Shown here one piece after another: positions 51,401 through 53,590 of a stretch of 64,000 nt of DNA. The translations under genes and the position numbers were made by a program. The notes beneath the pieces are model-generated. The model was not told the DNA's origin, ran no database searches, and saw only the letters and a list, made by a program, of their open reading frames with translations. This stretch comes from Trichobilharzia szidati (taxonomy: Eukaryota > Platyhelminthes > Trematoda > Strigeidida > Schistosomatidae), in contig OX235279.1 of assembly GCA_944472155.2 (NCBI GenBank), positions 46,969,564 to 47,033,563 of the forward strand, in the 5' to 3' direction. Numbering within the stretch: the first letter of the stretch is position 1; the number at the start of each line of letters is the position of its first letter.

Positions 51401-51859
51401 ACTCTCACTAGCTATCTGATAGGCATCAATTTGAAGGCCTACAGTATATTCAGTCCTATTCAGATATTTTATTCCAACAGCGTAGGAAAACTTTTTTTTT
51501 CGTTACACGTGGTCTACAGTGACTGACTTTCTAATCCGATGATATGTTAAAGTCAGTCGGTCAGGTAAAAGTACCTGCCTGAATCAGCTTTATATAACAA
51601 CGAAACTAATGGTATGCTAACTCTTTTCTAACAGATAAAAACATCTCAGAAGGAACATGAAAACAATGAAGTATCTAAAATCGACTAAGTATAGTCAGCA
51701 AAAACCAAAAGACGCATAAACACACACAGAACTTACTCGCAGTACAGCCAATACAATACGTGCATTCCCAGCTTGTACAGCAACTGTACTAATGGTTGTT
51801 GTCGTTGGATAACCATCGGAGAAATCAGATGAATCACAAGAACTTGCCTTATCCGACAT
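3944..51859 (-). CDS. CCDC141: CCDC141-like spectrin-repeat and immunoglobulin-domain protein, 19 exons, 3' end outside window
   Basis: Nineteen exons join in frame: 51737-51859, 42533-42655, 38313-38597, 36582-36893, 34317-34757, 32236-32613, 31860-32060, 30136-30450, 27811-27996, 26531-26935, 21865-21996, 19475-19892, 17359-17643, 16291-16606, 14917-15079, 12955-13140, 7855-7971, 4946-5265, 3944-4088. They give 1,617 codons with no stop. Residues 19-50 (TTTTISTVAVQAG ... CGNWIRV) and about 103-115 (QSQVYAAMAESLNRAW) match the N-terminal signature of vertebrate CCDC141. Residues 83 to about 1150 are charged, helical, spectrin-like repeats. I-set Ig domains follow at about 1168-1272, 1300-1394 and 1396-1493, with a fourth begun at about 1585. 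The ATG is chosen because an in-frame TAA lies 12 codons upstream (51893-51895). Vertebrate CCDC141 (CAMDI) is a cytoplasmic protein linked to DISC1 and myosin II, neuronal migration and heart. The worm role is inference; a titin/kettin-like muscle scaffold is the alternative reading. No signal peptide or membrane segment is seen. Confidence 0.85.
4825..4868. repeat. (TA)n microsatellite
   Basis: Two runs of alternating TA separated by CTCATT, just outside exon 18 in intron 18. Confidence 0.9.
4946..5265 (-). CDS. CCDC141: CCDC141-like exon 18 (residues 1463-1569), end of Ig 3 plus linker
   Basis: Acceptor TCTCCTCAG, donor GTGAGT; 320 nt, phase 0 in and 2 out. VSELEGGKYACTVRNPAGFA is the F-strand of Ig 3. 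It is followed by about 75 residues of low-complexity Ser/Pro/Arg linker (RATASRRRRDIQLEFDEVFE). Confidence 0.87.
6618..7046 (-). repeat. Smα-like hammerhead SINE, unit length with repeated ends
   Basis: Reading on the minus strand: TCATGATGAAAATCCTGTAA, then a TGCAGCAGGTTGGGTGTGAC segment, a tRNA-like head (box A CAGTGGCTTAATGG, box B GGGTTCGAATCC), a hammerhead motif, and then the opening sequence again. The repeated end (TTACAGGATTTTCATCAT on the plus strand) occurs at 6621 and 7020, a spacing of 399 bp. This is what a copy made from a circular or tandem template looks like. The anticodon-loop region CTTGTAACC suggests a Thr-type (UGU) tRNA ancestor; that is inference. Confidence 0.85.
6678..6723 (-). 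ncRNA. Hammerhead ribozyme motif of the Smα-like SINE, near-intact copy
   Basis: Minus strand, 5' to 3': stem I strand GTACTG (6723-6718); core CTGAAGA (6717-6711), which fits CUGANGA; stem II ATCC (6710-6707), loop CAAACTA and GGAC (6699-6696); GAAA (6695-6692); self-complementary stem III with cleavage triplet GTC (6686-6684); then the other stem I strand CAGTAC (6683-6678), six perfect pairs. Only the first stem II pair (A with C) is off. Expected cut is after 6684. Hammerheads in Smα repeats are established for schistosomes; activity of this copy is not shown. Confidence 0.8.
7501..7737 (-). repeat. tRNA-Gly-derived SINE with LINE-like tail
   Basis: Minus-strand copy with tRNA-like head at the right end (box A GGTGGCACAGGGGTACAACG, box B GAAGTTCGATTCC) and body CTTTGCCTCGCTAAGCCAG. 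The tail reads CTTGAAGCCCTATGTTCCAC and ends in an AAGAAAG tract. It abuts the 3' side of exon 17. Confidence 0.82.
7855..7971 (-). CDS. CCDC141: CCDC141-like exon 17 (residues 1424-1462), Ig 3 middle
   Basis: Acceptor CTTTAAAG, donor GTGAGT; 117 nt, phase 0-0. Encodes SALPAVVEWYHNDMPIQGEI and NNTVSLHLLM: C-strand Trp and E-strand of Ig domain 3. Confidence 0.86.
8711..8862 (+). repeat. Possible LTR (TG...CA) followed by a primer-binding-like site
   Basis: A 152-bp block starts TGTTGAGACATGATATTA and ends CCGTCTGCTACA. Three bases later comes TTGGTGTCAGAGGTG (8865-8879), which resembles a gypsy-type tRNA primer-binding site (TGGTGTCAGAAG...). The 103-codon frame overlapping it (8782-9093) shows no recognisable Gag motif. 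No second LTR is seen, so this would be a truncated 5' end. Confidence 0.4.
9180..9336 (-). repeat. Possible tRNA-like SINE head, another family
   Basis: On the minus strand GCGGTGATGTAGCTCATCAC resembles a tRNA 5' half with box A, followed about 45 bases later by a box-B-like GTGAATTCAAACC. No hammerhead or LINE-like tail was found. Confidence 0.35.
9568..9828. repeat. Smα-like SINE, rearranged with an internal inversion
   Basis: 9568-9728 is minus-orientation head (GGTTACAAGCCTATCTCGTT, then ATCCAATGGCCCATCAATCC on the plus strand). 9730-9828 switches to plus-orientation tail (TATCCAGTACTTCCTGGCTT, then AAACCAACACTTGAA). The hammerhead core itself is lost at the junction. Confidence 0.65.
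10431..10462. repeat. Short GC-rich alternating tract
   Basis: GGAGCGCGCGCGCCGGAGAG then GTGTGTGTGT within otherwise AT-rich intron 16. Alternating purine-pyrimidine sequence. No exon is associated. Confidence 0.6.
10745..10767. repeat. (TG)n microsatellite
   Basis: GTGAGTGTGTGTGTGTGTGT run in intron 16. Confidence 0.9.
11020..11530. other. GC-richer block of unknown nature
   Basis: About 500 bases with balanced composition stand out from the AT-rich intron. Two short plus-strand frames (11037-11267 and 11271-11471) are open, but I recognise no family. Neither strand gives a spliceable exon fitting the CCDC141-like gene. It may be part of an unrecognised repeat. Confidence 0.4.
11905..12350. 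repeat. Head-to-head inverted pair of Smα-like SINEs
   Basis: The minus-oriented arm (11905-12124) and the plus-oriented arm (12130-12350) each contain tRNA-like head and hammerhead remnant, with the heads facing at the GCCAGTGATCGCTCCATATC junction. Both arms carry stem II loop AATCTA instead of the family AAACTA. Hammerhead cores are mutated (ATGAGGA and ATCAAAA). Confidence 0.82.
12955..13140 (-). CDS. CCDC141: CCDC141-like exon 16 (residues 1362-1423), end of Ig 2 and start of Ig 3
   Basis: Acceptor TTCATACAG, donor GTGAGA; 186 nt, phase 0-0. The F-strand motif SHSGVYVCRAINPLGECST closes Ig 2. PPEIIQPLQNLNLKVGDRCK opens Ig 3. Confidence 0.87.
14108..14342 (+). repeat. tRNA-Gly-derived SINE with LINE-like tail, good copy
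   Basis: Head 14108-14180 has a perfect 7-bp acceptor stem (TGCGTCG with CGACGCA), box A GGTGGCACAATGGTAGAATG and box B TGTTCGATCCCC, resembling tRNA-Gly closely (GGTAGAATGCTCGCC). The body contains AAGCCAGTAATAAGACTGG. The tail GCTTGAAGCCCTATGTTCCA ends in GGAATAAAA. It lies in intron 15, antisense to the host gene. Confidence 0.88.
14917..15079 (-). CDS. CCDC141: CCDC141-like exon 15 (residues 1307-1361), Ig domain 2 core
   Basis: Acceptor CCCTTACAG, donor GTAAGA; 163 nt, phase 2 in and 0 out. Encodes HLKSTYIDETQELVLDCQAV, then PFLSWYRNDQLI and DFKITQLAGSGILR. It has the B-strand Cys and C-strand Trp of an I-set domain; the exon was found from frame and splice sites. Confidence 0.86.
16291..16606 (-). 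CDS. CCDC141: CCDC141-like exon 14 (residues 1202-1307), second half of Ig domain 1
   Basis: Acceptor CATTTCCAG, donor GTTAGT; 316 nt, phase 1 in and 2 out. Shows the Ig C-strand Trp (QVTWYKDGLPVI) and the F-strand motif EDNAVFSCHISTPYGKAE. It ends in a proline-rich linker and GEPPQFIK, the start of Ig domain 2. Confidence 0.86.
17359..17643 (-). CDS. CCDC141: CCDC141-like exon 13 (residues 1107-1202), first half of Ig domain 1
   Basis: Acceptor TTTAAAG, donor GTAAGC; 285 nt, phase 1 in and 1 out. A final helix (ISGFQTTINNLNQMSDEIRV) is followed by AKPPVITKPLENITTEEGKK, the typical opening of an I-set Ig domain. Confidence 0.85.
18637..18860 (+). repeat. tRNA-Gly-derived SINE, anticodon arm deleted
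   Basis: Same head, body and tail as the 14108 copy, but the head jumps from GGTAGAATG directly to TGGTCCGAAGTTCG, losing the anticodon arm. This shows it is a SINE and not a tRNA gene. Tail ends GGAATAAAC. Confidence 0.86.
19475..19892 (-). CDS. CCDC141: CCDC141-like exon 12 (residues 968-1107)
   Basis: Acceptor GTATTTAG, donor GTAAGT; 418 nt, in phase 0, out phase 1. Starts VLRGRIHSSAPDMRLQ, contains RRRHEQLESRLTTFTEETVR, and ends LAFQYPR. It is the last long helical repeat before the Ig region. Confidence 0.86.
20690..21445. mobile_element. Penelope-like element remnant with inverted terminal segments
   Basis: An 80-base sequence at 20731-20808 (minus: GGACCAGATTGCCGAACGAA, then ATTACTCATTTCAATCTCGC) recurs in the opposite orientation at 21366-21445. 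The right copy starts CCTGAAGAAGTTGGGACC and contains CGAAACGTT, the end motif often seen in Penelope-like retroelements. The 550-base interior has no recognisable coding sequence. Confidence 0.55.
21350..21392 (+). ncRNA. Hammerhead-like motif at a Penelope-like end, degenerate
   Basis: CTGAAGA (21352-21358) fits CUGANGA and is followed by one extra A. An imperfect GTTGGG / CCGAAC helix and GAAACGTT follow. The tiny self-complementary ACGT stem III with a GTT triplet is the Penelope arrangement. The extra base and helix mismatches make activity doubtful. Confidence 0.4.
21865..21996 (-). CDS. CCDC141: CCDC141-like exon 11 (residues 924-967)
   Basis: Acceptor TTTTAAAG, donor GTAAGT; 132 nt, phase 0-0. 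Encodes GIEEEIVMAERKLQEIMGMV and ends QIEATVP. This short exon has no long open frame of its own; it was found by following reading frame and splice sites between exons 10 and 12. Confidence 0.82.
22440..23665 (+). mobile_element. LINE fragment C, reverse transcriptase half, frameshifted
   Basis: Best-preserved reverse transcriptase text in the window. Frame 22496-22846 reads NLYLNFIDFEKVFDIVDREV, YGVPQIFINLIQQLYDND, GVRQGCLLSSMIFLIVVDW and VKNLEDLDFA. The catalytic FADD box is disrupted by a frameshift at about 22837. Text continues in other frames: MSHKIEDLQAETDKLVEEAA, DLKEVTSFTYLGSIVSTTGG, VLLYGSETWRVTKNISN and LRSILKIRWPERI. It ends GCCCTATGTTCCACTAGGAA plus an AATAATAATA tail. It is 5'-truncated with no endonuclease, in intron 10 and antisense to the host gene. 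Confidence 0.9.
24180..24500. repeat. Unnamed dispersed repeat, copy 1
   Basis: Aligns with 43054-43385 in the same orientation. Shared stretches include TAAATAAATGTAAATA, AGAGATA-GA-TACAAGATAG, ACAACCAGAGT and AGTAAA-TGGAA. No coding capacity or tRNA-like head. Which end is 5' is unknown. Confidence 0.65.
24843..25610 (+). mobile_element. Penelope-like element 3' part, GIY-YIG remnant
   Basis: From about 24860: NCVYKIKCLECDAIYIGQTS, the GIY-YIG endonuclease start typical of Penelope-like elements, then degenerate helices with frameshifts (24893-25186). Further on, 25375-25476 encodes DVLLPLLFGLVIFIGILTF and ends NMSF-stop, a hydrophobic C-terminal tail shared with two other copies. A hammerhead-like motif lies at 25555-25596. 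Intron 10. Confidence 0.75.
25555..25596 (+). ncRNA. Hammerhead-like motif, Penelope type, with altered core pair
   Basis: Stem I strand TACT (25555-25558), core TTGATAA (25559-25565), stem II GCTATT (25566-25571) and AATAGC (25579-25584) perfectly paired, GAAA (25585-25588), tiny stem III with GTC (25590-25592), then AGTA (25593-25596) pairing back to TACT. The core differs from CTGATGA at exactly the two residues that pair, C3 and G8, now T and A. Confidence 0.55.
25640..25960 (-). mobile_element. Penelope-like reverse transcriptase fragment
   Basis: On the minus strand a frame reads VAVPVGSPLGPVITNVFLDH, the GxPxGSPLGPxxxxxF block of Penelope-like reverse transcriptases. It is preceded in another frame by SELLSHPKNELGEMLL. 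It faces the GIY-YIG remnant at 24843-25610, so the two pieces are separate insertions or an inverted copy. Confidence 0.65.
26531..26935 (-). CDS. CCDC141: CCDC141-like exon 10 (residues 789-923)
   Basis: Acceptor TTTTACAG, donor GTAATA; 405 nt, phase 0-0. Starts LDETMTSSLSRMSRTPLPSQ, contains LETRWKAWDKAWTSRSIQLE, and ends LTTIE. Two helical blocks are joined by an acidic Asp/Gln/His loop (RPDDQDHSGQG). Confidence 0.86.
27226..27540 (+). repeat. Third tRNA-like SINE family with hammerhead, best copy
   Basis: Head GGCCTGAATAGCTCAGTCG (box A) and CGGGTTTGAATCTCAG (box B). After the hammerhead at 27326-27370 comes a body with AGTGCACCGTAATGGCGAGC, GCTTGACTGATAAAATTCAG and TAGGACTAGACACATTACAC. 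Other copies are at 34826-34966 and 40494-40758. It differs in sequence from the Smα-like family throughout. Confidence 0.82.
27326..27370 (+). ncRNA. Hammerhead ribozyme motif, fully canonical core
   Basis: Stem I strand GCCTTG (27326-27331); core CTGATGA (27332-27338); stem II GTGC (27339-27342), loop CAACTA, GCAC (27349-27352); GAAA (27353-27356); CCTAGG with flanking A and T forming self-complementary stem III; cleavage triplet GTC (27362-27364); stem I partner CAAGGC (27365-27370), six perfect pairs. A further CAGA/TCTG helix (27319-27322 with 27373-27376) extends stem I beyond an internal loop. All invariant positions are present. Expected cut follows 27364. It is inside intron 9, antisense to the host gene. 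Confidence 0.85.
27811..27996 (-). CDS. CCDC141: CCDC141-like exon 9 (residues 727-788)
   Basis: Acceptor TTTTACAG, donor GTAAGT; 186 nt, phase 0-0. Encodes ITQRADQDLQITETVHYCQV..., then LRESWDNCQQLWDQYKLAQE, and ends TARS. Trp-rich helical segment typical of a spectrin-type repeat. Confidence 0.86.
28275..28562 (-). repeat. Smα-like SINE, degenerate
   Basis: Minus-strand copy with hammerhead remnant (core ATGAGGA, stem II GTCCC with GGAAC, GAAACAGCTGTC) near 28335-28375, box-B-like GGGTTCGATCCC, and CGCGAAATGACAGAAGTTAG upstream. Confidence 0.75.
28875..29840 (+). mobile_element. Penelope-like element, connector plus GIY-YIG, broken
   Basis: The frame 28881-29255 reads VVRTPRPTLQIAAEKDVCIE, LSYMGDHRSLITRQRLNAVV and HCIYQFECT-stop. 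This is the conserved connector before the GIY-YIG domain of Penelope-like elements. The GIY-YIG part continues in another frame (SHAYLGRTHLSLQ). A tail frame (29578-29662) encodes ADVLLPLLLGLIVILTL and NMSF-stop. A closely similar 3' part lies in reverse at 46880-47345. It sits in intron 8. Confidence 0.75.
30136..30450 (-). CDS. CCDC141: CCDC141-like exon 8 (residues 622-726)
   Basis: Acceptor TTGTATAG, donor GTGAGT; 315 nt, phase 0-0. Starts DRLNELTSCWTRYRQII, contains LANHFSSLLRRIREDEYQYN (spectrin-like W and L heptads), and ends IRQFIDH. Confidence 0.86.
31004..31242. repeat. Inverted pair of Smα-like hammerhead segments
   Basis: The minus arm (31004-31112) and plus arm (31143-31242) are reverse complements around a short spacer holding one box B (AAGGTCCTGAATTCGAACC). 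Both carry GAGTCGCAAAC where other copies read GAGTCCCAAAC. The minus arm keeps the canonical core CTGAAGA; the plus arm has ATGAAGA. As RNA, the arms could fold into a roughly 100-bp hairpin. Confidence 0.85.
31860..32060 (-). CDS. CCDC141: CCDC141-like exon 7 (residues 555-621)
   Basis: Acceptor TTTTTAG, donor GTAAAT; 201 nt, phase 0-0. Starts LSMWLSQRIYHSLVEYG and ends SPTAGKSSSQ. It is separated from exon 6 by a 175-bp intron, by far the shortest in the gene. Confidence 0.86.
32236..32613 (-). CDS. CCDC141: CCDC141-like exon 6 (residues 429-554)
   Basis: Acceptor ATCTTCAG, donor GTAAGT; 378 nt, phase 0-0. Starts LLSQIYQLESDMKKTRDLQQ and ends ETEFRLND. Coiled coil or spectrin helices with a proline-rich turn (KIQPPAYESELPPAA) at about residue 487. 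Confidence 0.86.
32655..32992 (+). mobile_element. LINE fragment D, 3' end only
   Basis: WSERINGRKLW and CRRKWTLIGNMLRRPLTDIT can be read, then GGCCTATGTTCCAGTCGGAA and a simple AAGGAATATATAAAA tail. Same 3' end as fragments A and C. Lies in intron 5, antisense to the host gene. Confidence 0.78.
33010..33245 (+). repeat. Smα-like SINE, degenerate
   Basis: GACTTGTAACCGGAAGGTCC, box B GGATTCGAAACTC, TGGGTGCGTGCTG, a hammerhead remnant (core ATGGAGA, stem II TTCC with GGAA) and end CCCTGCAAACCGCCACTTCA are recognisable. Confidence 0.72.
34055..34260 (+). repeat. tRNA-Gly-derived SINE, degenerate head
   Basis: Head reduced to TAGCGTCCGGGTTTGACTCG; body CAGTAGTAAGCCGCATAATA; tail AGCCTGAAGCCTCATTTCCC ends in GAAGGAATGGAAG. 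Lies at the 3' edge of intron 5's distal side, ending about 55 bp from exon 5. Confidence 0.7.
34317..34757 (-). CDS. CCDC141: CCDC141-like exon 5 (residues 282-428)
   Basis: Acceptor TTTCTAG, donor GTAAGT; 441 nt, phase 0-0, the longest coding exon. Starts TGEPRFSDIQVGTSLSECQA, contains TDSWRRKREKSVSEIL and WEFLERIESRRRQLHTS, and ends YYSEINV. Helical spectrin-like repeat. Confidence 0.86.
34826..34966. repeat. Third-family hammerhead SINE, inverted junction
   Basis: 34826-34884 holds the hammerhead region in minus orientation (minus: GCCTTG, CTGACGA, ATGC / GCAC, GAAA, CCTAGG, TC, CATGGC). From about 34885 the body switches to plus orientation (CTTGAATGATAGAATTCGGT, then TAGGACTAGACACATTACAC). 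The break lies inside stem I. Confidence 0.72.
36582..36893 (-). CDS. CCDC141: CCDC141-like exon 4 (residues 178-281)
   Basis: Acceptor TTCGCAG, donor GTAAGG; 312 nt, phase 0-0. Starts EHENLKRTGLLEPSHNML and ends VDWFVK. Two helices are separated by a Ser/Gly-rich linker (GGSTSASNTGSGRAS) at about residues 214-228. Confidence 0.85.
37568..37803 (+). repeat. tRNA-Gly-derived SINE with LINE-like tail, good copy
   Basis: Head starts TGCGTCAGGGGCATAGCGGT; the T arm is perfect (CGGGGTTCGATCCCCG) and is followed by acceptor partner CGACGCA. Tail GCTTGAAGCCCTATGTTCCA then GGAATAAAAAA. Intron 3, antisense to the host gene. Confidence 0.88.
38313..38597 (-). CDS. CCDC141: CCDC141-like exon 3 (residues 83-177)
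   Basis: Acceptor TTTCACAG, donor GTAGGC; 285 nt, phase 0-0. Encodes SKQEQISELLSRADDL..., NQSQVYAAMAESLNRAWRDL and AVECFNSAENVIYQAE. It aligns by eye to the first helical repeat of CCDC141 (QSQVY-AMAE-L--AW). Helical, spectrin-like. Confidence 0.88.
39444..39491. repeat. (ACT)n / (AGT)n inverted trinucleotide repeat
   Basis: ACTACTACTACTAATACTAC is followed, after a short spacer, by AGTAGTAGTAGTAGTAGTAG. The two halves are complementary and can form a hairpin. Intron 2. Confidence 0.85.
39880..40095 (+). mobile_element. Penelope-like GIY-YIG fragment
   Basis: YIGYTKRPLVESLTEHYTDC, LLKREQRCVF, DSGQPASFDKSLKSFKRY. The spacing of YIG, Arg and the EH motif matches the open frame at 48225-48803 (YIGRTIRQVHHRISEHHPAW). 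The first GIY half is missing. Intron 2. Confidence 0.62.
40494..40758 (-). repeat. Third tRNA-like SINE family, reverse copy with decayed hammerhead
   Basis: Minus strand: ATAGCTCAGTAGGGAAGTCT (box A), CGGGTTCGAATCTC (box B), CTTCAAGTTTGCAGATACGC, a decayed hammerhead (TGACGAG ... GAAA CCTAGG TC), and a tail CTTGACTGATAGAATTCAGT. It is collinear with 27226-27487. Confidence 0.8.
41612..41762. repeat. Diverged 82-bp tandem duplication
   Basis: TCCCACAGTTCAATAC at 41611 and 41693 each precede ACAGAAT and AACATTCTATTT at matching distances. Intron 2. Confidence 0.65.
42083..42378 (+). repeat. Smα-like hammerhead SINE
   Basis: GGTGCAGCAGGTCGGGTGTG, box A CCAGTGGCTTAATGG, box B GGATTCGAACCC, TGGGTGCGTACTG, core ATGAAGA, stem II GTCC / GGAC, GAAACGGCTGTC. 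It ends in TTATGATGAAATCCTGTAAT. The core has A in place of the essential C3. Confidence 0.85.
42533..42655 (-). CDS. CCDC141: CCDC141-like exon 2 (residues 42-82)
   Basis: Acceptor CTTTCAG, donor GTAAGT; 123 nt, phase 0 on both sides. It encodes CGNWIRVRIQRMEPDLYDIG and then a helical IHEHLCAKLA segment, continuing the CCDC141 N-terminal block. It lies 9,081 bp from exon 1, the longest intron in the window. Confidence 0.88.
43054..43385. repeat. Unnamed dispersed repeat, copy 2
   Basis: Same orientation and order as 24180-24500, with several indels. Matching blocks include ATAAATAAATGTAAATA, AGAGATACTAGTACAAGATA and CTAACAACCAGAGTTTGC. Nothing coding. Confidence 0.65.
43755..43878 (+). repeat. 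Smα-like SINE, hammerhead part
   Basis: TGGGTGCCTACTG, core CCGAAAA, stem II GTTCC / GGAT, GAAATAGTTGTCCAGTACTC and TTTTCAGTGGTTCTCTAAC. The tRNA-like head is missing. Confidence 0.75.
43880..46875. other. Intron 1 sequence without recognised features
   Basis: Apart from an (ATT)n run at 45444-45471, about 3 kb of AT-rich sequence with only short open frames (for example 44121-44348 and, on the minus strand, 46325-46645) that match no family I know. Confidence 0.35.
45444..45471. repeat. (ATT)n microsatellite
   Basis: Nine consecutive TTA/ATT units in intron 1. Confidence 0.92.
46880..47345 (-). mobile_element. Penelope-like element 3' part
   Basis: Minus frame 47049-47261 reads NVFGVYPKVCGSPRW..., then IDVILPLLLGLVISIVILTF and MSL-stop. 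Coding and downstream noncoding parts (AAGTCTATTTTCTCACCCAC, GATTCAGACAAATCACTTCT) are collinear with 29455-29815 on the plus strand. Intron 1, same strand as the host gene. Confidence 0.75.
48225..48803 (+). CDS. GIY-YIG endonuclease domain of a Penelope-like element, open frame
   Basis: This is a 192-codon open frame. The first 45 or so residues are not convincing. From about residue 65, SSMCIYQFDCSCGASYIGRT matches the CIYxF-C-CGxxYIG signature preceding the catalytic Arg and EH motif (RQVHHRISEHHPAW) of Penelope-like GIY-YIG nucleases, which nick the target DNA during retrotransposition. SSILAHLVDTEHKVDVNTAF and FKIIYRIPTNLNFALRVRLL complete the fold, and it ends Pro/Ser-rich. It is probably only the C-terminal part of a longer RT-endonuclease protein; I could not read an upstream reverse transcriptase. 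It is the only repeat-derived frame here without a stop or shift across the domain. It lies in intron 1, antisense to the host gene. Confidence 0.8.
   Translation: MLLAYMHVFMRVCVYIYRVGTSPNYSAAEFTDSYLITISGNQIVFTTTPILCSRNKDKLPKFSSSMCIYQFDCSCGASYIGRTIRQVHHRISEHHPAWLSKGQTRSICSSILAHLVDTEHKVDVNTAFKIIYRIPTNLNFALRVRLLQTAEAIGIHLKKPSLCVQKKFVQPLSLPWPSLQECINRTTSPSSP
49000..51736. other. Intron 1 proximal part, little recognised
   Basis: The stretch near 49900-50000 (GTTCGAAATGTATGGTGCAA, ACACCACAACATTTTCCAGA) weakly resembles the terminal region of the Penelope-like copies at 29740-29800, so it may be the distal end of the element at 48225. A lone box-B-like minus-strand GGTTCGAATCCTGC lies at about 49230. 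Otherwise nothing. Confidence 0.35.
51737..51859 (-). CDS. CCDC141: CCDC141-like exon 1 (residues 1-41), start codon
   Basis: Begins ATG TCG GAT AAG and ends ...GTACTGCGA before donor GTAAGT; 123 nt, intron phase 0. It encodes a Ser/Asp-rich start, then TTTTISTVAVQAGNARIVLA, the most conserved block of CCDC141. The in-frame TAA at 51893-51895 rules out an upstream extension in the same exon. Confidence 0.88.
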
Positions 51860-52550
51860 GTTGTTGTCGTCGTCAATGTTTTGTTTTTTTATTTAAATGG
51901 AAATTTTTTATGCTTCTATAATTAGATTATATGAATGCGAATGGACATCGATAATTAGTCAGTTAGGTCAAATGGAATGATAGTCTATATGAGAGTAATA
52001 TTTGCAAGAGAATATTATCGTTTGTGTGCACTGCTTCTAGATGACAATACGAAAATTAAACTTGATGTGTTTTGAGTGTTCGTGTGTGTATGTGTGTGTA
52101 TAGATGTTTCGGCTGACGTTTATGTTAGTTGAATACTGCTCAAGTTAATTTGAGCTATTATCCTTTTTTGTTCTATGATTTAGCATGTCCGCCAATATCA
52201 AAAACAGTAGTCATCAGGAAAAACACTCGGCTGTTGAAGTAATTATTTCGTACGCTAAAAATATTTTAGAAAAAAATTAAGGTCTATTGCAGAATGAATA
52301 TGTCCAATGCGGGTTTTCGGAAATTTTATTTTGTCCTTTCTTGGTTGAGATGTTGTAGTTAAGCTGTTGTACTTGAGATGTTTTCACGTTGAAACTGCCT
52401 TCTTTGAACAGAAAGGATTTTTCGAAAGTGGGTACTTTAGTCTTATCTTTGAGAAAAGCAAGAAATATCAATGCGCACTATTCAACAAAATGCCGAGTTT
52501 ACTAATCTAAGGTAAGCGTTCAACATGCTTTATAACAGTGGTTAGGTAGC

Positions 52551-52577
52551 CTCTCTCTCTCGCGCGCGCGCGTGCGC
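52551..52577. repeat. (TC)n(GC)n alternating tract
   Basis: CTCTCTCTCTCGCGCGCGCG then TGCGC. A Z-DNA-prone alternating purine-pyrimidine tract about 700 bp upstream of the start codon. Confidence 0.85.
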
Positions 52578-53365
52578 TCTATCCATCCCCACCCTTTTCC
52601 TCTTTTATGACTACACTTATCCTTACACATACACGAAAGCGTGGTTACGTGTAAAGATATAGCATACACACACACACTCACTTTCTCTCTCACACATACA
52701 CATACACATCTGTAAATGCATCTTCTGCTTTTGTTGTTGTTGCTGCTGTGTGCCTCAGTCTAGTGGTTTATGTGATAATTTTGGTCAGTTGCCTACAATC
52801 TCTATTGGTTAAAATGTTATTATTGCAGCAGAATTACTACTCTTCATTCTATTCTGTTTGCCTCATCTCTCCGTAGATTTACATCACTAGCATAAGATAA
52901 ATACAAGTCTGACTGTCACAACAAAAACTAATGCATTGACAGTAATCTTTGCCCAAAATTCGCCCACGCATGCGTACACACACACAAATGAACCAACGCA
53001 CATGCACATACATATATCTATTCATCGTAAGCACACTTTTCGTTATGTGAGTGTGTACACATTCTTGTATATGCATGTAACATGAACTATTTCCCTAAAT
53101 AGAAGTCAGCTTAAAATCAATTAACTCCTATTGATCCACTTGGCACAGTGTAGTATCTAATCGTGTAAACACATATTAAGGCGAGTGGGACACTGTGATG
53201 TATGCATGTATTTTTCCATTTTCATTTCCATAAACGGGCATTTATGATTGTTGTGATTAGTGTTAGTATTATAAGTGAAACCGCGTGCCTGTTGCCAGCC
53301 AAACAAATAAGGCATGCTTTCAAGGGATAATATGAATCAAGATGCTAGCCGAAGCTGGTCCTTAT

Positions 53366-53590
53366 TTTTTTATCCTTCCCCAGTGGAACATAGAGCTTCA
53401 AGCTAGTGGTTTGTAGTTTCTGTAGCAGTGTTTATTTTACAGGATGGGGTTACTAGCCTCATGCCCAACCTTTCCTCTTCACCAGCATTATTTCTGGCTT
53501 AGCGAGGTAAAGGAGTGCGTCGGCCGGGGATCGAACCCAGGACCATGTGCATGGTCGGCGAGCGTCTTAACCGCTATGCCACCGATGCAT
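53366..53590 (-). repeat. tRNA-Gly-derived SINE with LINE-like tail
   Basis: Minus strand: GCATCGGTGGCATAGCGGTT, box B GGGTTCGATCCCCGG, acceptor partner CCGACGCAC, body GCTAAGCCAGAAATAATGCT and tail AGCTCTATGTTCCACTGGGG. Confidence 0.86.
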
